A stretch of DNA of 40,591 bases from Acidobacteriota bacterium (GCA_021833665.1 JAKBES010000007.1:1-40591); one strand, 5' to 3'; shown: positions 1 to 9,854, counted from the stretch's first letter. Program-made: numbers and translations. The notes: a model not told the origin generated them from the sequence alone.

Positions 1-344
1 AGCTTGACGAGCTCCTTCATCTTGAAGGGCTTGGGCACGAACTGGTAGGCGCCGAGGGCCTGGGCGGCGTGGCTCGTCTCGATGGTGGCGTAGCCCGTGA
101 TGACGATGACCTGGGAGGCGGGGGCGTTCTCCTTCACGAACCTGAGGATGTCCATGCCGGAGGGGCCGCGCATCTTCATGTCCGTCACGATGGCGGTGAA
201 GGTCTTTTCCTTGAGGCGCGCGAGGGCCAGGGAGCTGTCCGTGAAGACCTCCACGGCGAAGCCCTCCTTCTCCAGCTCGGGCTTAAGCCTGTCTCCCACG
301 ATGGGTTCGTCGTCCAGGACCATCACGCTCTTTTCGTCCGCCAT
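1..344 (-). CDS. response regulator receiver domain protein (C-terminus cut by window edge)
   Basis: Reverse-strand read from ATG at 344: MADEKSVMVLDDEPIVGDRLKPELEKEGFAVEVFTDSSLALARLKEKTFTAIVTDMKMRGPSGMDILRF...VIVITGYATIETSHAAQALGAYQFVPKPFK. It has the DDE pair, a D phosphoacceptor (TDMKM), T/Y and KPF lysine. Open to the window edge, so absent from the ORF track. Confidence 0.88.
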   Translation of the reverse strand, partial: MADEKSVMVLDDEPIVGDRLKPELEKEGFAVEVFTDSSLALARLKEKTFTAIVTDMKMRGPSGMDILRFVKENAPASQVIVITGYATIETSHAAQALGAYQFVPKPFKMKELVK

Positions 345-349
345 GGCAT

Positions 350-1891
350 TCACTCCTCTCGTTCGTTACCCGGAAGGGCCTCGTCTTTGGCGAGGGGCAG
401 GCACACTCGGAAGGTGGTCCCCTTGCCGGCTTGGCTGGTCACTTCGATGTCTCCGCCGTGTTTGTGGATGATGCTGCTGGTCACGGAAAGGCCGAGCCCC
501 GTCCCCTTGCCCGGCTCCTTGGTGGTGAAGAAGGGGTCGAAAATGTGGGGGAGGTTCTCGTCGGGGATGCCCGTGCCCGTGTCGCTCACCTCCACGCAGA
601 GGCGGTCCTCGTCGTGGACGTGGGCCTTGAGGGCGAGAGTTCCTCCCTCGGGCATGGCTTGGATGGCGTTGATGAACAGGTTGAGGAAGACCTGCCGGAG
701 CTGGTTGGCGGCCCCTTTGACGCGAGGAAGGCTGGAGGGCAGCACGCACTCGAAGGCCACGTTGTTGATGGCCATCTCGTTTTGGATGAGGCGGAAGGTG
801 CGCTGGATCACCTCGGCCAGGTCCACGGGGGCCGTGTCCAGCCGGTCCTCCCGCGTGAAATCCAGTAGGCTCTTGACGATCTCGCTGGCCCGCTCGGTCT
901 CGAAATAGATGTCTTGCAGGAGCTTCCACTTCTGGTCGTCCCGGAGGGTCCGGAAGTCTTCCATGAGGGCTTCGGTGGTGATGGAGATGTTGTTGAGGGG
1001 GTTGTTCAGCTCGTGGGCGATGCCCGAGGTGATGGTGCCCACGGCGGCGAGCTTGCCGGCGCGCACGCACCGCTCCTGGTGGGACTGGAGGTCGGCCAGC
1101 ATCCGGTTGACGGCCAGGGCCAGGTCGGAGAACTCGTCGCGGTAGGTCCTGGCGGGGCGGATGAGGGTGAAGTCGCCGTCGGCGATGCGGCGGGTGTAGG
1201 CCTGGAACCGCCGGATGGGGTTGAGGAGCGCCTCCGTGAAGAAGTAGGAGATGAGCACGAAGAGGACGAGGAGGGCGCCCAGAAGGGCGACGGGGAGGAC
1301 TTCGGAGACCCTCAGCATGTGGTCCACGGCGCGCCGCTCGCGGGAGGCGAGGGTCTCCACGAGGCCCGTGACGGTGGAGCCCTGTTCGCGGAGGCGGACC
1401 TCGATCTCCCTTTTGCGGGCCGGGTCCAGGCTCCCGCTTCGCGCCAGGCCCTGGCAGTCCAGGAGCAGGGTCTGGTAGTCCTTCAGGTGGCCCCCGATGG
1501 CGGCCAGGTCGTCGGGGCCGGCCATGTCCAGCATGCGGGGCGTCTCCGCCCCCAGGTGCGAGGCGGCCGAACCGGCGCGCGCGAGGGCGTCATCGAGGTT
1601 GGTGCCGTAGAGAAAGTAGTCCTTCTCGAAGCGCCGGGCCTGTTCCAGGTCGAAGGCGAGGCTCTCGGTGATGCCCAGGACGAAGAGCCGGCCGCGCACC
1701 TGGCGCAGGTAGTACCAGTTCACGAGGGCGGCCGTGGCGCAGAGGCAGAAGCAGAGGGCGAGGCTGACGATGAACCTGAGCCGGATGCTGACGCGGGGAC
1801 GCGTGAGGATGAACTCTTCGGCGGTTTTGAGCTTTTCGGCCAGGGTCGGGTCGTGCACGGCCTTGGACAGGTTTTGCAGGTCGTCCTCCAT
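350..1891 (-). CDS. membrane sensor histidine kinase (two TM, helical periplasmic sensor, HAMP, HisKA, HATPase)
   Basis: H-box GIAHELNNPLNNISI; N/G boxes NAIQAMPEGG, DTGTGIPDENL, FFTTKEPGKGTGLGLS; two hydrophobic segments flanking QARRFEKDYFLYGTNL. Confidence 0.93.
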   Translation of the reverse strand: MEDDLQNLSKAVHDPTLAEKLKTAEEFILTRPRVSIRLRFIVSLALCFCLCATAALVNWYYLRQVRGRLFVLGITESLAFDLEQARRFEKDYFLYGTNLDDALARAGSAASHLGAETPRMLDMAGPDDLAAIGGHLKDYQTLLLDCQGLARSGSLDPARKREIEVRLREQGSTVTGLVETLASRERRAVDHMLRVSEVLPVALLGALLVLFVLISYFFTEALLNPIRRFQAYTRRIADGDFTLIRPARTYRDEFSDLALAVNRMLADLQSHQERCVRAGKLAAVGTITSGIAHELNNPLNNISITTEALMEDFRTLRDDQKWKLLQDIYFETERASEIVKSLLDFTREDRLDTAPVDLAEVIQRTFRLIQNEMAINNVAFECVLPSSLPRVKGAANQLRQVFLNLFINAIQAMPEGGTLALKAHVHDEDRLCVEVSDTGTGIPDENLPHIFDPFFTTKEPGKGTGLGLSVTSSIIHKHGGDIEVTSQAGKGTTFRVCLPLAKDEALPGNEREE

Positions 1892-1965
1892 GGCGCCCTC
1901 TCGATGGATTCAGTATGGGCCCGCGGCCCGGCGCGGACAACGCCCGCGGGGCCCTTGCCGGGGGG

Positions 1966-2370
1966 TTAGTGTCCCTTCAGCTTCATGTTCTCCAGGGTGA
2001 TGCGCCGCCATTCGAGGGCGCGCTCGATGGTGATGAGGACCTGCTCCTTCCTGAAGGGCTTGGTGATGTAGTCGTAGGCGCCGTGGCGCACCACCTCCTG
2101 GGCGGACTCCAGGCTTCCGTAGGCGGTGATGATGACCACGGGGATGGTGGCGTCCTTGTCGTGCACGAGATCGATGACCTCCAATCCGTCCCGTCCCAGC
2201 ATCTTCAGGTCGGAGATGACGAGGGAGAAGGCATCGGCCGCCATGAGCTCCTCGAGCTCCAGGGGGTTGTTCGTGGCCACGACGTCGTGAGGCGTTTTGG
2301 TGGAGATGATGGTCTGGAGCAGCGTCAGCATGTCCACTTCATCGTCCAGAATGAGTATCTTCTCCTGCAT
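1966..2370 (-). CDS. response regulator (single receiver domain)
   Basis: MQEKILILDDEVDMLTLLQ...LVISDLKMLGRDGLEVIDL...VVIITAYGS...YDYITKPFRKEQ. The ORF in the track is longer; ATG at 2370 fits the domain start. Confidence 0.9.
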   Translation of the reverse strand: MQEKILILDDEVDMLTLLQTIISTKTPHDVVATNNPLELEELMAADAFSLVISDLKMLGRDGLEVIDLVHDKDATIPVVIITAYGSLESAQEVVRHGAYDYITKPFRKEQVLITIERALEWRRITLENMKLKGH

Positions 2371-2410
2371 GGCCTCTCTCCTCTGGAGCGCTCTTGCTCC
2401 GTGGGGTCGT

Positions 2411-4219
2411 TCAGGACTCCTGGGGCACGATGGGCAGGTGGATCGTAAAGGTCGTCCCTGGGTGCTCCGTGCCCGCTTCATCCTCGTGGCGGCTCTCCAC
2501 GGTGATGGTTCCTCCCGCCTTCTCGATGATGCCGTGGCTGATGGAAAGGCCCAGCCCCGTTCCCTCGCCCGGGGCCTTGGTGGTAAAGAACGGGTCGAAG
2601 ATCCTCCCCAGATCCTTTTTGCGGATGCCGTGGCCCGTGTCGGTCACGGCCACCGCCACCCGGCCGTCCTCTCTCCTGGAGTATACCGCGAGAACGCCTC
2701 CCTCTTTTTTCATGGCGCCCCTGGCGTTGGTGATGAGGTTTAAGAGGACCTGCTGGATGCCCTGCGGGTCGCCCATGACCCGGGGCAGGTTCTCCTGGAG
2801 CTCCACGTGGCACTGGATCTTGTCCGTCAGCAGGGTGTTCGTGACCATGGCCACGGCGCGGTGGATCTCCTCGTTCAGGTCGGTGGTCTCGTCCCTCTGT
2901 TCGGGTATGCGGGCGAAGCGGCCCAGGTTCTCCACGATTTTCTTGCAGGCCAGGCCCTGCCGCTCGATGATCTTGAGCTGGGCGTAGGCCTCCGTGTCCG
3001 GCGAGGTCTTTTCGAGGAGGATGTCCGCGAACCCCAGGATGATGGCGATGGGGTTGTTGATCTCGTGGGCCACGCCCGCCGCGAGCATGCCCAGGGAGGC
3101 GAGCCGCGAGCTGAGGTTCACTTCCCGCTCGCGCTGCTTCTTGATCTGGGTCCAGTGGCGCTCCAAGCGAACCAGCGACAAGCCCCCCGCGAGGATAGCC
3201 AGGACGATGGCGGCCTGCATGAAGAACTGGCGCATGAAGAGGGAGGCCACCAGGCCGTGCACTTCGCTCACGGGGGCCACCACGGCCACGGACCAGAGAC
3301 GGCCGGGCCGGTCCGGATCAATATGCACGGGGCAGAAGCCGATGAGCTTGTGGATGGGGCCCACCGTTTGGCGGTGCCATCCCGACACGTAGGAGCCCGT
3401 GCCCTCCTGGCCCTTGAGCATCCGGTCGCGCATGATCGTGTTGATGCCCTCGAAGCCCATGGCGGGGTTGAATTCGGGGCGGGCCTTGAAGGCGTTCTTG
3501 CCCACGAAGGAGGGCATGGGGTGGGCGAGGAACGTGCCCTCCTCGTCGATGACCCACGCGTACCCCGTGGCGCCGGACTTGGCGTGTTCGGCGAAACGGC
3601 TGGCGATGGAGGAGGCGTCGAGCACGAAGAGGAGCACGCCCGCGAATCGCCCCGTGGGCCGCGGATGGGCCTCGTCCGGCGAGTCCTGGTACTGGGGCGT
3701 GGCCATGATCAGGAGGGGACGGGGGCCGAACCTCGCCTGGATGTAGGCGGGCGGCTCGTCGAGAAGGATCCGGTTCCGGTTCCTCGGGGCGAGGGCCCAG
3801 GCGAAATAGGGGTCGTCCCCGAACCGTCCCTGCTCCGTGTGGGCCACGCCGGCCCGGTCCAGCACCACGGCCTCCAGCCCCGTGGACGAGACCCGGCGGA
3901 TCTCCAGGAGCTCGCCCGCTTGAATGGAGCGCAGGGTCACACGGAGGCGGCTGCCCAGGGACGGTGACTCGCTGTACTGCACGGAGGGAGAGAGGTTGAG
4001 CACGGTGAGCTCCCGCCGGAGGAACTCCAGGTCCTGCTGGATAAGGGCCGCCAGGTTCTGCGCGAGAACGAGCTGCTGGCGGTTGAACTCCTCCGTGACC
4101 ACCTGCCTCATCTTGCCGAAGGAAACCAGTCCCAGGACGAAGGCGAAGATGAGGAGCAGGGCCGTGGCCAGCATGCCCACCAGGGGCACCATGCGGCGTG
4201 CGGGGTAGAAGCGCTTCAC
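2411..4219 (-). CDS. sensor histidine kinase with extracytoplasmic Cache-like sensor domain
   Basis: N-terminal TM, large sensor region (SSTGLEAVVLDRAGV...GYAWVIDEEGTFLAHPMPSFVGKNAF typical of dCache), second TM, H-box GVAHEINNPIAIILG, G boxes FFTTKAPGEGTGLGLSIS. GTG start overlaps the upstream stop (GTGA). Confidence 0.92.
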   Translation of the reverse strand: MKRFYPARRMVPLVGMLATALLLIFAFVLGLVSFGKMRQVVTEEFNRQQLVLAQNLAALIQQDLEFLRRELTVLNLSPSVQYSESPSLGSRLRVTLRSIQAGELLEIRRVSSTGLEAVVLDRAGVAHTEQGRFGDDPYFAWALAPRNRNRILLDEPPAYIQARFGPRPLLIMATPQYQDSPDEAHPRPTGRFAGVLLFVLDASSIASRFAEHAKSGATGYAWVIDEEGTFLAHPMPSFVGKNAFKARPEFNPAMGFEGINTIMRDRMLKGQEGTGSYVSGWHRQTVGPIHKLIGFCPVHIDPDRPGRLWSVAVVAPVSEVHGLVASLFMRQFFMQAAIVLAILAGGLSLVRLERHWTQIKKQREREVNLSSRLASLGMLAAGVAHEINNPIAIILGFADILLEKTSPDTEAYAQLKIIERQGLACKKIVENLGRFARIPEQRDETTDLNEEIHRAVAMVTNTLLTDKIQCHVELQENLPRVMGDPQGIQQVLLNLITNARGAMKKEGGVLAVYSRREDGRVAVAVTDTGHGIRKKDLGRIFDPFFTTKAPGEGTGLGLSISHGIIEKAGGTITVESRHEDEAGTEHPGTTFTIHLPIVPQES

Positions 4220-6801
4220 GTGGGTTCCTCCTCCTCCCGAGGTTCAAGCCCCAGCGAAACGTCGCCGGCTTTATACGCGGCGAGGGCGCGGTCCACCTGG
4301 GCGTCGTCGCCGAAAAGGGTGTCGGCCTGGCGTGTCATGACGAGCAGGCGCCCCAGGGCCCTGAGCCGGAGGGCCATCTCCTCGGGAGGGGCGTGCCCGG
4401 TCCGGGCGAAGAGGGCGTCCTCGCGGGAGTGGACCTGGAACCGGGCGGCTCCCAGGGCGCCCTCCAGGAACCGGACCCGTCGCGTCTTCCCCGCCAGGTC
4501 CGCCGCGCCCCCGTGGAAGAGGAAGCTCGCGTAGTTGTCCTCGGGGCGGTCCGAGAGGTAGGCGTCCACCCTGGAGAAATGATAGCCGAGCCGGAAGCTG
4601 AGGTTGAGGTACGCCTCCGAGACGATGACGTAGTTGGGGGATGCGGCCTGCTCCAGGGCCTCCCGCGCCGTCATGGTGTTGGCGAAGAGGGAGGCCATGT
4701 CGCGGGCGCCCGCCGCCGCGTCCGTCCGCCAGGGCACCTGTGTCATGCCTTCCCAGAGCGGGATGAGGGGGCGGCAGGTGAAGGCCTCGGGCGTCACGGT
4801 GTGGTCCTCGGATGCCGCCGTGAGGCCGCCGCCCAGGTCGATGAAATAGAAGTCCACGGGAAGGGTGCTGCGGAGTTTGAGGGCGCCCCGGGTGCCCTTC
4901 GAGGCGAGGCTCCCCGCCAGGAACATCTCCTGGACCGCTTCCTCGTGGGCGAACCTCAGGATGTCGTGGATCGTCTTGCACCGGGAGGCTCTGAAATCGG
5001 GGCTCCTGGGGTCGGTGAGGTTCAGGGGCGTGACGTGGGTGAGGCTCTCGCGGAACCGCTTGAGGAGGGGCGGCGGCTCGGCCCCCGCCTTGTCCGTGCG
5101 CGCGCTGGCCAGGAGGGCCTCGGCGCGGCCCTCGTAGACGTTGCCCAGATCCGCGTCCACGGTGACCGTCATGCCCGCCTTCAGCAGGACCGTGGCTTCG
5201 GGGGCGCCGAAAATGGAGGGGATGCCGAACTCCCTCGCCACGGTGGCCAGGTGGCTCGCCGCCGAACCCGCCTCGGTGACGATGGCCGCCACCCGGTCCA
5301 CGGCCTCCGCCAGCTTGGGCGAGGCGGTCTTCGCCACGAGGACCGCCCCCTCGGGCACGCCGTGGACGTCCTCCTCCGAGGCCAGGAGAAACACGGGGCC
5401 CGCGGCGATTCCCCGGCACGCCACCACGCCTCCGCGCACCAGGGACGCGAGGCCCTGCCTGAGCGCCATGACGTCCTGGGAGGGCTTGGCGGGAGCGGAG
5501 AGCCTGAGGGGCCGGGACTGGAGGATGAACAGGTTGTCCTGGGAGTCCAGGGCCCATTCCACGTCCTGGGGACGGCCGTAGTGCTCCTCCAGCCTCATGC
5601 CGTAAGTGCCAAGGAGTCCGAGCTGATCCTTGCTCAGGCAGGGCTGGTCCCGCATCCACTGGGGCACGTCCACGTTCACGAGTCCGGGCGCTTCTCCGCA
5701 CAGGAGCATCCTCTCCTTGACGGACACCTTGGCGTCCTGCAGGGCCGGCTCGGGGCCCCGGGACAGGGTGAAAACGTCGGGGTTGATGGAGCCGTCCACG
5801 GTGAGGCTGCCCAGCCCCCAGAGGCCGGCCACCACGAGCACGTCCTTCCCGGGCTCCTGGGGATCTCGGGTGTAGAGGACGCCGCTGGCGCGGGCGTCCA
5901 CCATGGCGATGACGCCGATGGCCATGGGGAGCACACCCGCGCTGGCTCCCCTCGCCTTCAGATAGACGAGGGCCCGCGGGCCGAACTGGCTCGCCAGGAC
6001 CTCCCGGCATTGATCAAGGAGGGATTCGCGGCCCACGTTGAGGACCGTGTCGAACTGGCCGGCGAAGCTGAACTCGCCGTCCTCTCCCACGGCGCTGGAC
6101 CGGACCGATACCCGAAGGCCCGGGCCCACGCGCCCTTCGAGGGCGGCGTGAGCGTCCAGGATGGCGCGGGCCAGGTCCTCGGGCCACGGGGCGGCGAGGA
6201 CCATGGCCTTGATGGCCTCGCTCGTCCGGTTCAGCTCCTCCTTGTCCTTCAAGGACATGCGCGCCACGTGTTCGCTGACGGTTTCCAGGAGGCCGTTCCG
6301 TTTCATGTAGGCTTCGCAGGCCGACGTGGTGATGCAGAACCCGTCGGGGACGGGCAGGCGCGCGTCCTTCATGATCTCGCTCAGCCGCCGGATCTTTCCT
6401 CCCACCAGATCCAGGGGCGCATCCTTCACGGCGGCCAGGGGCAGCACGGAGGGGCCGTGGTGGTGGCTGGGTTCTTGGCCCGCCGTCTGCCGGGCGGCGC
6501 TCGCCACCTTGTCGAGAGCGCCCTGGAGGGCCTTGTGGCGGCCGCCGGAAAGGTCCTGGATGTTCTGGACCACGGCAAAGGACAGGTCCGCCAGGCGCGC
6601 GAAGGCCCCGTCCACGTAGGCTCGGTCGAAGAGGTACTCCCCCGTGGCCTTGGCCTGCATGTCGGCCATCACCTCAAGGGCCTCGGTGTTGGCCTCCACC
6701 AGACGCCGGAAGGCCCCGTACTTGGACAGGAGGCGCGCCCTGGCCTCCTCCTCCGAAAGGCCGCCCAGCTTCGTTTTCAGGTAGCCGAGGAACCGCTCCA
6801 T
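4216..6801 (-). CDS. PEP/pyruvate-binding (PPDK_N ATP-grasp) + PEP-utilising mobile domain protein, copy 1
   Basis: LVGGKIRRLSEIMKDARLPVPDGFCITTSACEAYM (PPDK_N), VRSSAVGEDGEFSFAGQFDT, phospho-His-type motif EAGSAASHLATVAREFGIPSIFGAP. C-terminus lacks a recognisable PEP-binding TIM barrel. Start chosen at MERFLGYLK; the track ORF extends to 6891. Confidence 0.85.
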   Translation of the reverse strand: MERFLGYLKTKLGGLSEEEARARLLSKYGAFRRLVEANTEALEVMADMQAKATGEYLFDRAYVDGAFARLADLSFAVVQNIQDLSGGRHKALQGALDKVASAARQTAGQEPSHHHGPSVLPLAAVKDAPLDLVGGKIRRLSEIMKDARLPVPDGFCITTSACEAYMKRNGLLETVSEHVARMSLKDKEELNRTSEAIKAMVLAAPWPEDLARAILDAHAALEGRVGPGLRVSVRSSAVGEDGEFSFAGQFDTVLNVGRESLLDQCREVLASQFGPRALVYLKARGASAGVLPMAIGVIAMVDARASGVLYTRDPQEPGKDVLVVAGLWGLGSLTVDGSINPDVFTLSRGPEPALQDAKVSVKERMLLCGEAPGLVNVDVPQWMRDQPCLSKDQLGLLGTYGMRLEEHYGRPQDVEWALDSQDNLFILQSRPLRLSAPAKPSQDVMALRQGLASLVRGGVVACRGIAAGPVFLLASEEDVHGVPEGAVLVAKTASPKLAEAVDRVAAIVTEAGSAASHLATVAREFGIPSIFGAPEATVLLKAGMTVTVDADLGNVYEGRAEALLASARTDKAGAEPPPLLKRFRESLTHVTPLNLTDPRSPDFRASRCKTIHDILRFAHEEAVQEMFLAGSLASKGTRGALKLRSTLPVDFYFIDLGGGLTAASEDHTVTPEAFTCRPLIPLWEGMTQVPWRTDAAAGARDMASLFANTMTAREALEQAASPNYVIVSEAYLNLSFRLGYHFSRVDAYLSDRPEDNYASFLFHGGAADLAGKTRRVRFLEGALGAARFQVHSREDALFARTGHAPPEEMALRLRALGRLLVMTRQADTLFGDDAQVDRALAAYKAGDVSLGLEPREEEEPT

Positions 6802-6809
6802 GCCCACGG

Positions 6810-9431
6810 TCACGATCCTCCCTGGGGCGAAACCGCCGCGAAGTCCGGGTCGAAGAGGTAATTTCCCTTGAGGAAAGCGCTCACGTACCAATCGATATCC
6901 GCGGCGGGGCCCATGCGCATGTCGAGCTGCCGCGTGGCGACGATGAGCCGTCCCGCCTGGTCAAGGCGCTCCAGGGTGGCCTCCTCGCTGAACTTGCGAA
7001 TGCGCGCGTTGACGAGGTCCCCCAGCCGCTCCACCTGGAAGTCCATGCTCCGCAGGATGCGCTCCAGAAGAACGCAGCGGTTGGCGCGGCGCGCTTCGTC
7101 GGCGGCGCCGCCCTTGAAGCGGAAGCTGATGTAGTTGCGGCTCGGGGAGGCGGTACAGTAGGCGTCCACGGCGGCGAAGTGGTAGCCGATGCGGGAGCTG
7201 AAGTTGCAGTACCCCTCCGCCACGATGGCGTAGCTCCTGTCCCCGATGCGCCTCTCGCCGTACTCCATGAAGGGCGTGAAAATGGCCTCCGTGGTCACGG
7301 ACGCGAAGCCGCCGATGCTCATGGCCTTGGGCATCCACCAGCGCAGCTCCGGATGGGTCATGCCGGCGAGGAGGGCCTTCATGGGGGAGGAGAGGATGTC
7401 CTGAGGGCTTACCTCGCGGGCTCTGGCCCCGGGGGTGAGCCCCCCGCCCAGGTCGATGAGGTACACCGTGAAGGGGAGCCGCGCCGAGAGGGGAACGGAG
7501 CGCAGCTCCTCGTAGGAGGCCTGGTCGCTCACCCGGAACATCTCCTCGAAGGTCTTCTCGTGGACGAAGCGGGCGATGTCGTGGAAGGTGCGGCAGGACC
7601 GCGCGGTGAACTCGGGCGACTTGGGGTCCGTGAGGTTCAGGGTGACGACGTGCTTGGAGACCTCCTGGAGTACGGCGTACACCGGGGTCCCCACCATGCC
7701 CCTCGCGCCGCTGCTCGGAGCCGCCGACAGCAGGCTCTCGGCGCGGCCCTCGTAGACGGCCCCTCGGCCGCCGTCCACGGTGACGACGGCGCCGGGGCGG
7801 AGGAGCGACGTGGCGCGGTGGGTGTCCAGGACGGCGGGGATGCCGAACTCCCTCGCCAGGGAGGCCATGTGCCCCGTGGGGGCGCCGATGTCGGTGACGA
7901 TGGCGGAGGCCCGGTCCATGACGCGCACGTACTGGGGGTGGGAGTGGCGGGCCACGAGGACCCCTCCCTCGGGAAATCCCTGGAGGTCCTCGGGACCGTA
8001 GGAGAGGAAGGCGGGGCCGCTGCCCGAACCCCCGGAGGCGGGAACCCCCGTGAGAATCAGCGCGTGGCCCTCCACCTCGCGCGGGGTTTCTTCCGGCTCC
8101 GTTCCCCGGGCGCTGGCGTGGACGGGCCTGCTCTGGAGGAGGATGAGGCGGCCCGCGCGGTCCAGCGCCCACTCCACTTCCCGGGGGCCGCCGAAGTGAT
8201 CCTCGGCGGCTTGCACGAGCCCGGCCAGCTCCTGCACCTGAGATTCGGTCAGGCAGAGAGCAGGCTGCATGCGGGCGGACACGGGGACGGAGTGGACTCC
8301 TCCCGCGCCGAGAGGCTCCACGCGGGTCTCTTTCAGCCCTGCGGCGGAGGTGATGACCGCCCTCGTGCCGTCTTTCGCCACGGTCCACGTGTCGGGGCTC
8401 ACCGATCCCTCCACCGTGCCGATGCCCAGGCCCCACGCGCCGTTGATGACCATGCGCGGCGCCGCGGGCCTGTTGGGGTCCACCGAGGAAGCCACGCCGC
8501 TGGCCGCGGCATCCACCATGGCGAGGCAGGCCACGCCCATGGGAATGTCCTCCTCGGGGATGCCCTTGATGGCCCTGTAGCAGATGGCCCTGGGCGTGTA
8601 GAGCCCCGCGATGACCTCCTTGTAGGCGCCGAGGATCTGGTCCCGGGCGACGTTGAGGAGGCTCACGTACTGTCCAGCGAAGGAGATCTCGCCGTCCTCT
8701 CCCACGGCGCTGGACCGCATCGCCACGCGGGGCGTCCCGCCTGAGGAGGCGCAGAGGCGCTCGTAGCCGTCGAGGATGGCCGCTTCGAGGCGGGAGGGGA
8801 GGGGAGCGGCCATGATGGCGCGGCGGATGGACTCGCTGGTTTCGGCCGCGGCCTGGAGGTCCCCCGTGCCCAGGTTCATGAGGATGGCGCGGATGTCGTC
8901 CCAGAGCTGGTTCGCCTCGAAGAACTCGATGCACGCGTCGGTGGTGACGGCGAAGCCTTCGGGGACGGGAAGGCCGGCCCGGTTCTTCATCTCTCCCAGG
9001 TTGGCGCTCTTGCCTCCCACCGCGTCCAGGTCGTGAAGGCTCACGGAGGCGAGAGGCAGCACCAGCGGTCCCCGCTGGCGGACCTTTCCCATGGCGAGGA
9101 CGCCCTCCACCGCCTGCTGGATTTCCGAAAACCTCGGATAGAGGTCCTGGTAGCGGCGGCGGGACAGGCTGTTGAGGTTCTGGATCATCCGGTAGGCGTG
9201 GCTGGCGGCGGTCACGGCCCTGGAGCGGACGAAGGCCATGCCGAAGGTGGTCCCCCCTTGGAGCTTGCTCTCCATGTCGGCGATCACCTCGAGGATCTCG
9301 TCGTTGGAGGTGATGAGGTCCTTGAAGGTCAGGTATTGGAGGTGAAGGGCCGCCCGCGCGTCGGGGCGGGCCTCCAGCGGCTTCCATCTCTCCCGCCCGA
9401 AGAGCCTTCGGAGGAACCGCCGCGCCTTCAT
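6810..9431 (-). CDS. PEP/pyruvate-binding (PPDK_N ATP-grasp) + PEP-utilising mobile domain protein, copy 2
   Basis: DAVGGKSANLGEMKNRAGLPVPEGFAVTTDACIEFF, MRSSAVGEDGEISFAGQYVS, TDIGAPTGHMASLAREFGIPAV. Same architecture as the downstream neighbour, including the C-terminal block LNLTDPKSPEFTARSCRTFHDIARFVHEKTFEEMF. Confidence 0.87.
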   Translation of the reverse strand: MKARRFLRRLFGRERWKPLEARPDARAALHLQYLTFKDLITSNDEILEVIADMESKLQGGTTFGMAFVRSRAVTAASHAYRMIQNLNSLSRRRYQDLYPRFSEIQQAVEGVLAMGKVRQRGPLVLPLASVSLHDLDAVGGKSANLGEMKNRAGLPVPEGFAVTTDACIEFFEANQLWDDIRAILMNLGTGDLQAAAETSESIRRAIMAAPLPSRLEAAILDGYERLCASSGGTPRVAMRSSAVGEDGEISFAGQYVSLLNVARDQILGAYKEVIAGLYTPRAICYRAIKGIPEEDIPMGVACLAMVDAAASGVASSVDPNRPAAPRMVINGAWGLGIGTVEGSVSPDTWTVAKDGTRAVITSAAGLKETRVEPLGAGGVHSVPVSARMQPALCLTESQVQELAGLVQAAEDHFGGPREVEWALDRAGRLILLQSRPVHASARGTEPEETPREVEGHALILTGVPASGGSGSGPAFLSYGPEDLQGFPEGGVLVARHSHPQYVRVMDRASAIVTDIGAPTGHMASLAREFGIPAVLDTHRATSLLRPGAVVTVDGGRGAVYEGRAESLLSAAPSSGARGMVGTPVYAVLQEVSKHVVTLNLTDPKSPEFTARSCRTFHDIARFVHEKTFEEMFRVSDQASYEELRSVPLSARLPFTVYLIDLGGGLTPGARAREVSPQDILSSPMKALLAGMTHPELRWWMPKAMSIGGFASVTTEAIFTPFMEYGERRIGDRSYAIVAEGYCNFSSRIGYHFAAVDAYCTASPSRNYISFRFKGGAADEARRANRCVLLERILRSMDFQVERLGDLVNARIRKFSEEATLERLDQAGRLIVATRQLDMRMGPAADIDWYVSAFLKGNYLFDPDFAAVSPQGGS

Positions 9432-9437
9432 GCGCGC

Positions 9438-9854
9438 TCAGGCACCGGGCCCGTGCTGGGCGGCCAGACGCTCTTCCTGGATGAGCTTCTTGTGGAACGC
9501 CTCTTCGATCTTGGCGAGGACGTCGTCGATGTTGGCGGGTTTGAGCAGGTATTCGGACGCTCCCAGCCGCATTCCCTCCACAGCCGCGTTGATGGAGGCG
9601 TTGCCGCTGAGCATGATGACCTGAAGCAAAGGCTGCAGCTTCTTGATCTCGCGGAGGGTCGTGAGGCCGTCCATGCCCGGCATGCGGACGTCCAGAAGGG
9701 CCACGTCGAAGGGTTTGCCTTGGAGGAGGGCGAGGGCATCCGCGCCGGAGTGCACGCCTTCCACGTACAGGCCCCTGGCCGTGAGCCTCTTGGATAGTGT
9801 TTCCACGAGGCGCGCCTCGTCGTCCACGATGAGCAAGCGGATGGGCCTGGTCAT
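9438..9854 (-). CDS. response regulator (single receiver domain)
   Basis: MTRPIRLLIVDDEARLVETLS...VALLDVRMPGMDGLTTLREI...VIMLSGNASINAAVEGMRLGASEYLLKPANIDD. Confidence 0.92.
   Translation of the reverse strand: MTRPIRLLIVDDEARLVETLSKRLTARGLYVEGVHSGADALALLQGKPFDVALLDVRMPGMDGLTTLREIKKLQPLLQVIMLSGNASINAAVEGMRLGASEYLLKPANIDDVLAKIEEAFHKKLIQEERLAAQHGPGA

Noticed and set aside
4198-6861. 887-aa plus-strand ORF opposite the first PEPS-like gene
   Set aside because: Shadow ORF of a high-GC coding region; low-complexity G/H/E/V-rich translation with no recognisable domain, while the opposite strand has clear PPDK_N motifs.
7179-8744. 521-aa plus-strand ORF opposite the second PEPS-like gene
   Set aside because: Same antisense artefact; the true gene is on the minus strand.
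6961-9387. 808-aa minus-strand ORF in another frame of the second PEPS-like gene
   Set aside because: R/P/G/H-rich frame-shifted translation typical of GC-rich DNA.
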